From Paludibacteraceae bacterium (GTDB taxonomy: Bacteria; Bacteroidota; Bacteroidia; Bacteroidales; Paludibacteraceae), in contig JAGCLD010000039.1 in NCBI GenBank assembly GCA_017647145.1, positions 1 to 64,000 of the forward strand: DNA of 64,000 nt, written 5' to 3'. A program made the translations under genes and the position numbers. Position 1 is the stretch's first letter, and each line of letters opens with the position of its first letter. Below, in pieces: positions 34,290 to 43,400 of this stretch. Under the pieces are notes generated by a model, which had not been told where the DNA came from, searched no databases, and saw only the letters and a program-made list of their open reading frames with translations.

Positions 34290-34364
34290 ATCCTACGTGT
34301 ATCCTACGTGTATCCTTCGTGTATCCTACGTGTATCCTACGTGTATAGTACGTGTGTGATACGT
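34290..34364. repeat. 11-base tandem repeat array D
   Basis: Six units in tandem: ATCCTACGTGT at 34290-34300, 34301-34311, 34323-34333 and 34334-34344, ATCCTTCGTGT at 34312-34322, ATAGTACGTGT at 34345-34355, then a decayed GTGATACGT. The unit is the reverse complement of that in array A and identical to one in array B. It lies upstream of the prmC promoter. Confidence 0.92.
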
Positions 34365-34441
34365 AAAGGGGGGATGGATGGATGAGTCCTTGTATGGGTG
34401 ATGTGCATCATCATTGGTGGAATGAAGCTGGACAAATGGTA

Positions 34442-34548
34442 GCTATGGTGGAGGCAAAAAGAACGAGAGGACAAAGGTTCGAAGCAAATCGCAAACATCA
34501 GCGCGATATGGCTATGGTGGAGGCAAAAAGAACGAGAGGACAAAGGTT
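34442..34548. repeat. 38-base direct repeat pair
   Basis: Identical 38-base copies at 34442-34479 and 34511-34548, offset by 69 bases. Each starts GCTATGGTGGAGG and ends GGACAAAGGTT. The second copy contains the 3' half of the terminator stem and its T-run (read on minus); the first copy lacks the partner arm. No terminal inverted repeats or flanking duplication mark it as a transposon. Confidence 0.9.
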
Positions 34549-34560
34549 AGCTTTGTCCTC
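34525..34560 (-). terminator. intrinsic terminator after the 928-residue T9SS gene
   Basis: On the minus strand, a 10-base perfect stem (34560-34551 with 34545-34536) and 5-base loop are followed by TCGTTCTTTTTG. It starts 28 bases past the stop of the gene ending at 34588. The T-run is interrupted, so efficiency may be moderate. Confidence 0.65.
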
Positions 34561-34587
34561 CCGTTGGATATTTCTGATGGTTTAATT

Positions 34588-37374
34588 TTATTGAATTACG
34601 ATTTTTTGTACCATTTGCCGTCCGTCCATGAGGGTCATCTCTATGATGTAGATACCGGTTCGTTGTGGTAGTCGGATGATATTCATTCCCTCTTCGAAGC
34701 AGAATTCATCACAAAGTAGTCCCATTCCATCGTAGATTTTAGCATGCGCCTTAGCTACCGCCTTGATGGTAGCTTCGGAGCCTGACTGATAGAAAGTTTG
34801 TTCGAGACGAACTTCTTCTTCGTCCGGTGTAAGCATAACGGGTGTGAATGGACATGTGAGCAGTTCGGGTTCGCCATTGCGTATGATGCCTAATTGGTAG
34901 TAAGAATTAGGATTTAAGTTTGTGCCTTGTCGATAGAGAACTGTTCCGTTTTCTCCTTGCATAGGACGACCATTTTCATACCATTGCAGTGTGGCTCCGA
35001 TAAAGTCGTATCCACCGTTGTGTTGTTCGTTGCGAAGACCCAGTACGTCATTCCATCTTTGTGCAATGAGATCAGAGGGATAGTCCACTTTGTAAGCCAT
35101 GGATACTGTGTCTGCCACACAGTGTCCGTAAACGACGAGTTTTGCTTGATAGACGCCGGGTGTGAGCGATTCAACCGGGAATGTGAGTGTGCTATTCGCA
35201 TTGTCCACTTCGACTTTCAATTTCTTGTCAGCATAGATGACTTCACAACTGTCAAGCACTCCGGAAACAATTTGGAAAGGCACTGCAAATTCAGCCGATT
35301 CAGGACACATTTCAAAGATTGAGTCAGGCAGGGTGAGTTTGACAGGTTCTTTATCAAAAGCAACATCCACCACTTGTGTGAAGATGTCTTCACACTCACC
35401 ATTAGCAATAGAGGCTTTAAGCGTGACCGTATAGACACCATAATGTTTGTAAACGTGTACGGGATTTTCTTCCATGGATGTGGTGCCATCTCCGAAGTCC
35501 CAGAAGTAAGCATCACAACTGTTGCTTATAGTGCCTTTACTTGTGTAAACATAGCTTTTGTTTGTGAATGATACTTCGACATCACATTCGTTTTCCTTGA
35601 CCGTGTATTGCATATCTGCTTTTGGGAAACGAGGTAAGAGCGAGGCACGTAGCTCGAAAAAACATTTAGTTGATTCTTTGTTATCTTCAAGATAGATGAG
35701 TCGGCAAACATATTCGGAAGTGTCATTCTTTTCAGGCATGAATTTGTTGGTGGTAGAGACGATGCTATCGGGTCGGTCGGCACGATACCACTTATAAGCA
35801 AAGCCTTCCGGAACTCCAAGTGCTTCAACTGTGTTATCACCGCAAGAGAGTCCTGAGATGCGTGCAGCAGCACAATCGAGTGTGAAGTAAGCGTATCCGT
35901 AGTGACCAGTGGGCGAGCAGTCGTAAGTGGCAAGTTGTATTTGAATGGTTTGTCCGATGTAATCTTCAAGATTGAGTCCTAATGATGTCCAGTCTTTCCA
36001 TTCCACTGTACCTTCTTTTTCCCACTTGTCGGTGTTTTTGCTTGGGATAAAGTCGGCTGAGCCACAAGTAGGGTTAATGGGGCGTCCATTTTGATCGAGG
36101 AGTTTGAGTGTGAAACGAGGTTGTTCAGCCTCAGAGTGATTAGGATTTTCCAGCACTACTGCATATTTGAGCAGGAGGATAGACATTTCAGCATCCACTG
36201 TGTAGAGGTAGGATATTCTTTCAGCATATCCACCGATTCCCCAGTTACCAAGTCTGACAGAAGCGACTTCACCGTCAGGAATCGTTTTGAGTTTATAGCC
36301 CGTACGAGGGTCATATTCAGAGATGTCGGTGTGAACCGTGTGTGAACTTGCAGAAGAAGAGCTACCATAGTCAACAGCTCCTACCCCTAACAATTGATAT
36401 GGTTCGTCGAGTACACCGGTAGATTGTCCGACATCAGTCATTGCGACAGCCGGATTTTTAAAGTTGATGTAGTCAACACACATACCGGAGGATACATATA
36501 CCAAAAGGTTGTTATAAACCGCCCAGATACTTGTGTCGTTTCCACAGATACCTCTTACCCAGATGGTGTAGGTTCCTTTGGTGAGTCCGGTGATGGAGTC
36601 GGTTGTCTCTGTTATGTCTTTGTGTTCAGTCCAGAACGGAGATTTTGTATTTTTATATTTCAATTCGTATTTTTCGGCATTTCCATACCAAGCAAAGAGT
36701 CCTGAGTCATCACTGACCACTAAATAGTCAAGCGCTTGAGGCTTTGGGCAATCGATTTTTCTACCAATCTGCACATTGTCGATACATGCACCAGGGTTTC
36801 TGGGTTTGTCACCTGTATTAGAAGAAACCCAGCAGAAGACCAGTCTATAAGGGATACCAGTTCCCGGCACTTCGAATTGTCCGTGTTGCCATGCACTGGA
36901 GTGAGACATGACTGTGTCTCCGCTAATAGCATTTCCTGACCATGCCACCCAATAGGATGTGAGCCATGTGGGAAGAGAAGAGAAGTTGGAGGAACTGATG
37001 TTTTGTGCAGCTGGCAACCAACATACATACAATCTATCGTGTTGCGTACCCATACATCTCCAGTCGAATGCTATTTCATAGCGTGAACCAACCGGAAGCG
37101 TAAACTCCTTATAGGCGAGTTGCAAGCCGGTAGCAGAGACATAAGTTGCAGTTGTTCCGTTGTCAGGAGAGATGTACATAGCCGCCTGTCCATCGGAGGA
37201 AGTAGCTGTTCCGAATGACCATTTGTTTGGGATTGTTTTTTCATTGTCAACCACCCATCCTTCTGCACCATTTTCAAAGCCACAGAAATAAGGAAAATGC
37301 ATTGCATTCTGCGCCCAAAGGCATCCTGAAGCAATCACACAGCCAATAATAATCAAAAAGACTCTTTTTTTCAT
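34588..37374 (-). CDS. T9SS-sorted surface protein with adhesin, FN3-like and PKD modules
   Basis: This 928-residue protein has a signal peptide (MKKRVFLIIIGCVIASGCLWAQ), a cleaved-adhesin/choice-of-anchor J-like module (FPYFCGFENGAEGWVV ...), an FN3-like stretch ending ITGLTKGTYTIWVRGICG, a roughly 190-residue middle module (GEVASVRLGNWG ... LKYAVVLENP ... WKDWTSLGLNL ... HYGYAYFTLDC), a PKD module (YFWDFGDGTTSMEENPVHVY) and a C-terminal T9SS type A tail (RTGIYIIEMTLMDGRQ ...). It should be exported by Sec and T9SS and held on the surface or released. The 1023-residue gene upstream is a paralogue with the same order. A terminator hairpin separates it from the giant gene, so expression may depend on partial read-through. 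Confidence 0.88.
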   Translation of the reverse strand: MKKRVFLIIIGCVIASGCLWAQNAMHFPYFCGFENGAEGWVVDNEKTIPNKWSFGTATSSDGQAAMYISPDNGTTATYVSATGLQLAYKEFTLPVGSRYEIAFDWRCMGTQHDRLYVCWLPAAQNISSSNFSSLPTWLTSYWVAWSGNAISGDTVMSHSSAWQHGQFEVPGTGIPYRLVFCWVSSNTGDKPRNPGACIDNVQIGRKIDCPKPQALDYLVVSDDSGLFAWYGNAEKYELKYKNTKSPFWTEHKDITETTDSITGLTKGTYTIWVRGICGNDTSIWAVYNNLLVYVSSGMCVDYINFKNPAVAMTDVGQSTGVLDEPYQLLGVGAVDYGSSSSASSHTVHTDISEYDPRTGYKLKTIPDGEVASVRLGNWGIGGYAERISYLYTVDAEMSILLLKYAVVLENPNHSEAEQPRFTLKLLDQNGRPINPTCGSADFIPSKNTDKWEKEGTVEWKDWTSLGLNLEDYIGQTIQIQLATYDCSPTGHYGYAYFTLDCAAARISGLSCGDNTVEALGVPEGFAYKWYRADRPDSIVSTTNKFMPEKNDTSEYVCRLIYLEDNKESTKCFFELRASLLPRFPKADMQYTVKENECDVEVSFTNKSYVYTSKGTISNSCDAYFWDFGDGTTSMEENPVHVYKHYGVYTVTLKASIANGECEDIFTQVVDVAFDKEPVKLTLPDSIFEMCPESAEFAVPFQIVSGVLDSCEVIYADKKLKVEVDNANSTLTFPVESLTPGVYQAKLVVYGHCVADTVSMAYKVDYPSDLIAQRWNDVLGLRNEQHNGGYDFIGATLQWYENGRPMQGENGTVLYRQGTNLNPNSYYQLGIIRNGEPELLTCPFTPVMLTPDEEEVRLEQTFYQSGSEATIKAVAKAHAKIYDGMGLLCDEFCFEEGMNIIRLPQRTGIYIIEMTLMDGRQMVQKIVIQ

Positions 37375-37390
37375 TTTCTCTTTCTATTTT

Positions 37391-37429
37391 AAAAAGAAAG
37401 GTGAGCTCTCCCTCACGGAGAGCTTCACC
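37391..37429 (-). terminator. intrinsic terminator after the giant T9SS gene
   Basis: On the minus strand, a stem of about 12 base pairs with one bulged base (37429-37417 with 37411-37400) and a 5-base loop is followed by TTTCTTTTT. It lies 12 bases past the giant gene's stop and 17 bases before the ATG of the 928-residue gene, which suggests attenuation between them. Confidence 0.8.
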
Positions 37430-37441
37430 TGCATTACGTTT

Positions 37442-40400
37442 TTATTGAACAATTAATTTTGCCATGTATAGGTCTCCATCTTGTGTGGTGATTCTTACGA
37501 GGTAGGTACCTGAAACGTTGAAACCATCAAGACGAATATTTTTGATTTCCTTCATGTCAAACATTTGTTCTCTTACTTTAACACCAATAGGGCTGAAGAT
37601 TTCTACTTTTACTCTTTCGGCGTTAAATTCTTGTTGGATAGTCACCGTTCCACCACGTTTCACCGGATTAGGAGTGAGGGTGAGTGTAGTGGCATAAGCA
37701 TCGTTAATGAAGTCAGCCATTTCAACCACCAATGTGAGTACGACGATACTATCACAACCTCCCACAGCTACTAAGGTGTCTTTATAAATGCCTTCGTCTG
37801 TGAGGTTTTCAAATCCGTATTTATTGTACACCTCACCTTCTGTGATTGTGTCAGAAATCATTGTGTACATCTTTTCGAGTACGTTCAACTTATAGGTAAT
37901 CACACTGTCACAGCCATTGATTGAGGTTCGGTAAACCGGATAGAGTCCCGGTTTACTGTAGGTCTGTCCGTCAATTTCGTAGGTAGAACCTTGACAGATG
38001 TCCACTTCAACCGTAGTGTTGTAAACCGGATATACGGCGACATTAGCAGTAACCACGCTATCGCATCCATATACAGACTTGAACACTTCTGCAAATGTAC
38101 CGGTTTGAGAAATTACTTGTGTACCGAGTTGGTAAGTTTCGCCTTCACACAAGTCGATATTTAAAGTAATTTCATGGTTTTCAACTACAGTGAGGTTGAG
38201 AGTGTAAGTGCTATCACAACCACCGGCAAGCGTTGAGTAGGCTGCTGTGTACTGACCGGATTCAGTCAAGGTCTGTCCTTGCCAAGTGTAAGGAATTTGT
38301 GAAGCACAGATGGTGAGGTCTTCTTCGAAGTGATAAGCATTTGTAACATTGAGTACAAGTACAACAACGCTGTCGCATCCTAAAGAAGATGTAGCAAAGT
38401 TCTTATATTCACCGGCACGATTTTCTCTAAATCCAAATTGTTCGTACACTTCACCTTCACAAATAGTAGCATGGATGGTGTCTATAGAAGCTTGTCCGAC
38501 TGTGAGTGCCAATGTGAAGACAGTGTCGGCAGCCAAGTCGTCAACCACTGTTCTTGTGAAGATTTGTGGTTCCGGTTGAGGTTGCACTTGTACAGCAGGG
38601 ATATCAAATCCATTATTGCGGTAAGCATATCCGGCACAAGTAGTGTCAGTAAGGGCCACTTGGATGGTTTGACTGATACGTACATTGTCTAAGTGCAACA
38701 TGCGGAATTCGTTTTCTTTAGTAGATTCTCCCTTGAATGCCACTTGAATGATTTGTCCGGCGTATTTGCTCAAATCAATGGTTTGTTTTTCCGGCACTGC
38801 AGTGAGAGCACTATAAGCGTAGTCTCCGTTAGCATCATTCCAAATAGTAGCGTTGTCTTTGCTCCATGTTTTACCATTGTCAGTAGAAACGAGTACAGCA
38901 AACAAGTCGTCATCTACATAGCTTGATGTAACATCTGTACAGAGGTCGGTAGTTTTAATTGTACTACGTATCCACTCTGCTTGGGTAAGACCAAGGTCGA
39001 ATGTAAGTTTGGTTTCTCCTTCCGGAATTTGGATGTTAGGAGTGACCATCCATGCAGCTACATTCACATATTCCATTCCAGACTCTGTTTGAAGACCTGT
39101 TTCTCTGGAATTGATGAAGAGTAGCGCATGTGGGTCTTGCATTGTACATGCACTATCAACACGTCCCCATGAAGGTTGTTCTAACGGCATCATTTCAGCA
39201 CCGTCAAATACATCTTCCAAGAATGCATTATAGTGAGTCCACTTAGGCAAATTCAATTGACTTACACCTGTTCCGAACTGTTTAAATCCTTCAATGAACG
39301 GCAATGTTAATGGAGTGTAAGCTGTTTTAACAGATCCGTAGGTCCATGCAGTAGTAGTGTTTTCACACACTGTACGAATTGCATAGAAATACTCTGTATC
39401 AGGATTCAAACCACTGATTGTATATGGTTTAGACTTCACATTTCCGTCGAAGATGTCAGCAACGTAAGTTGCATCGTCAGTTTCAGCGGCAGTGATTTGT
39501 TTAGAAGAAATCTTCAGTTCCCATTCAGAACCATTCACCCAATTCATCTTCAATTCAGTGCCATTAGACATTTGCTCAGCCTTCACATTGTCAGGCGCAA
39601 CACAAGCTATGTGTTCAATGGTCACATTATTGATTGCCACCGGTTGTTGAGATGTATTCTTAGCATTATCGATATTCCACCAATAGAATGCAATGTAGTA
39701 AGCACCTTCTTCAGGAACAGTGAATGAGAATGTAGATTGAGTCCAAGATGATTTAGCTGTGTTCATGGTTGTTCCGGTAAGTTCAGCCACAGCCTTTTCA
39801 GCTAAAGAATTAGGATCAAGTTCATGGTAATCCACTACTTTTCTATACTCATTCATGTCTTGGTCAGCATGGAATAGGAATACACGTGTAAATTGTGAAC
39901 CTCTCGCAGCATTTGGCGATTTCCATTCAAAAGACATCTCATGCAATCCATCTCGTAGATAGAACGGACGATAGATATATGTATGCGTGTGATTTTTGAT
40001 AAGGTTGTAATCTACCCCATTACCAGAAATGTACAAGCATGTATCTTCAGAAGATGCGGCTGTGCCAAATACCCATTCGTTGTATTCATCATACGATATT
40101 CTTTTATTGTTGTATACGAATTGCATTGGAATGACTGAGGTGCGCCATGCCTTGTTTTCTGCTTCAACAGAGAAATCATTTGCATAAGGAGCTTGCGCCA
40201 ATGTAGCCAATGTATGGCGTGCACCAATCTTCACCCATCTTCCTTCTTCTTTTTCTTTAGAAACTCCGCGTACATAGACTGCATAGTCAGTGTTTGCCTT
40301 AAGACCTGTGATGAGTGTACGTTGTTCTGTTAAATCTTTTACAAATACAGAGTCAACTCCATCGGTGCAAAGCACATCGTAGGTAGCAGCAGGGACATCC

Positions 40401-43400
40401 ACTGTCCATTTAGCGGTGAGCGTGGTTTCTGTAGGATTTTGAACAGAACCATAGCTTGGAGAAATACATCTGCTAGCTGTTACCTCTACGTCATCAATAC
40501 GCACGGATGTAGGATAATATTGACGGAATGCGATGTAGCCATCTGCTCCCTTGTAATTAGCAAAGGAAACTGATTTGTGAATCCATTTATCCTTCAAAGG
40601 ATAGATGTTTTCTACCGGTACAAATGTAGTGGTGTCAGTAGGATCAGTCATCACACCCACAACCGGACCTGAAGCTGTGCGCAGGTCTGTGTAAATCATA
40701 AAGGATAATTGGACTGTATCTAACTTCGCATCCATTTTTGGCAATACATAATAATGCCATTGTGGTCCGGCAGAACCTCCATCTTCTATAATGGAAGCAA
40801 CTTCGAGATATTGTCCATCATAGTTATCACTATTGCTTTCGTAAGCACGTGCATTGTTAAATTGATAGAATTCAGAGTACGGAGTATTTGTCAACATTGT
40901 CCAACAGTCACTTGCTTTGGTATATGGCCAATTATTGAAGTTTTCGCGATAAGGCAATGGGAATGCACTCAAACATGAAGTGTTAGTCACCAAAAGGTCA
41001 GACCATAACAATTCACCATTTTCCAATATCGGAGCCACATAAGCAAACAATGTTTGGTTAGGCACAAGACCTTCTACTGAGAATACAGAGTTTTCTAAAG
41101 TTGTGTCAATCATTGCCACTTCTTCCGGAGATTCCACTTTGTGGTTATAGATCTTCAGTCTGTATTTCTTTTCATCCTTTCTTGTTGACCAGCTATATCT
41201 GATGTAATCATGCGATACGGAATCAGCTTTAAAGCTTGATACCGGCAAATTGCCTTTTATCAAATCAACGGTTACGTCGTCAACGAAAACATCCGTACAT
41301 TCACCTTGATATTCAACACGAAGTGTGATTTGATCACCCCAAACATAAGTTGTATCCAAGTCACCTTCTTCATTCACATCAATAATCGGCATTCCCTTAT
41401 AATCATCAAACGGAACTACTACCTTAGTCCACTCATTTTGTTGAAGGGCAATGGTCTTGAATGAGTAGAACTCATCATCAGCAGAAATACCTACTTGCAT
41501 TTCAACTCCTTCTTGTTCTGTGAGAGCATAGAAAGTCATCATCAAGGAATCAACGCGGTAAGGCATTTTAGGTAAAGTAGAAGATACCCAACCATTCAAT
41601 GGAGTTTCAAAGTACAAGGATGATCCCCATGCTTTTTCTTGTGTGTGGTCAGAACACTGATTCGGGAATTCAACATTATTACTACGATGAATGGTCAATC
41701 TTGCTCTATCTTGAGACCTACTAGCGCGAGGTTCCCAACATGGATGATAGAGACCATTGTATTTAGTATGTTCTTCACCTAAAGAATAATCATCAAATGT
41801 TTCAACATACGGCAATGTTGGTTTGCCAGGACAAAGCATTTGTAATTCTTTTGGTCCTACCCATTGGCTCTTTCCTGCAGCAACATTGTTGATGTCACAG
41901 ATAGCTTGCAAATAGATAGCATATCTGCGTCCTGCTTCTAATCCTTTGAGTGTCAATTTTGGATTATCAAGAACAGTAGTGTCGATTACTACATTTTCCA
42001 TCGTTTCTTTATTGTCATTCAAGAAACGTGTAGCTACCTTCACTCTCCATTCTGTTTCTTTTTCTCCCGGCACCCAGGAAAGTTCAGCTCCACCTGCAAT
42101 AGGCGTAACTTTTATTTCGTTTACCTTTGGTTGTTCACATGGTTTTGGTCCCATGTAAATGTCATCCAATTGAATGTACTCACCACCTGTTGCACCATTT
42201 TCGTCTCCTGCAAACACATAGAATGCTGCTTGCAAGGTGTCACCTACATATTCATCTAAAGAGAACATGTGCTCATAGTATACTCCTTGACCAAGGTTAG
42301 CTATGTCGGCTATATTGTTAACAGCTTTATAACCCTGTCCTTCATAGGCCTTAGGATTAGAAACCCAAATACGAGTATCTTCTTTCTTCCATGTCTGACC
42401 CTTATCTTTTGAAATCATGAATGCAAATACTGTAGCAGGGTCAATGTCTTCCAACACATTCTTTGAACATGCATCTGCCACTCTACCTGTAATCAACAAT
42501 ACATCATAACGGAAAGTGTATTCCATTTCAGGAGCAAAATATGGAGTAAACACATAAGAACGGCTACCATTATATGTAGCATTCACAGCATCACTTGCAT
42601 AGATTTGTATACAACCGTTATTACCGATTGTTTCGCATGTGTATTGACTTGAGTTGGTTGTTGTTCCCTTAATGGATACGCCACCACCCTTCACTGACGT
42701 TTGTGTTGGTTTCGATTTAGTTCCATTCAACAAGTCTTCCAGCATTGGAGCATAAGTAAAGTCACTTGGACCATTAGCTGCATGAATTTCAAATGGAGGA
42801 CATGCAGTAGATGAAGAAACACCTACTCTTGATGTGTATGATTCAAAATCTTCGTAGAACGGAGCAGCTACAGCTGTTGTTGTTGTGAATGAACCTGTTA
42901 CCCATTTAGAAGTATCTGTTGCATTATAGTTGCGAACAGCATAATAATATGTTTTCTTCATGGCAAGACCTTCGGCTGTGAATGTTTGGCCGGTCACTTC
43001 TGTGCCATAAGAAACCAAAGCTGCATCGCCTGGTTGCAATTTGTCCAAGTCTGATATTTTTGTAGCATAATTAGAAGTTGTAATCTTCACTTCTGATTTT
43101 TCACCACCCAACCAAGTCAAAATTGGTTTTGTACTTGGGAAGGTCATTGTTTGCACCTGTACATTTTGTGGCATCGGACATGTACTTGGAACAATAGCAA
43201 CATTATCAATAGCCACCGGACATGTAGTAGCTGCACCTGCTGTACTATTATCCACCCACATAAATGCGATATGATAAATACCTTCTTTAGTGATTGCAAA
43301 GTCATCACCTCCCTTATGCCAACCTGTAGCACTTGTAGAGTCTTGATTTACATACAGAACCATTTTGTTGCTTACGATTTCTGACGCTAAGTTGGTCCAT

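Larger units (their letters stand above)
34200..34587. other. 388-base intergenic region rich in repeats
   Basis: This gap between prmC and the 928-residue T9SS protein gene holds the prmC promoter, an 11-base repeat array (34290-34364), a short GGAT run (34371-34384), a 38-base direct repeat with a 69-base period (34442-34479, 34511-34548), and a terminator for the gene ending at 34588. No protein gene is supported. Confidence 0.75.

Noticed and set aside
34290..34364. CRISPR array
   Set aside because: Units are contiguous, only 11 bases and without spacers. No cas gene is present in the window.
34382..34585. 67-codon plus-strand frame through the 38-base repeats
   Set aside because: The repeated peptide follows from the 69-base DNA repeat, and the frame overlaps the terminator. 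The minus-strand frame through the repeats is equally open, so neither is supported.
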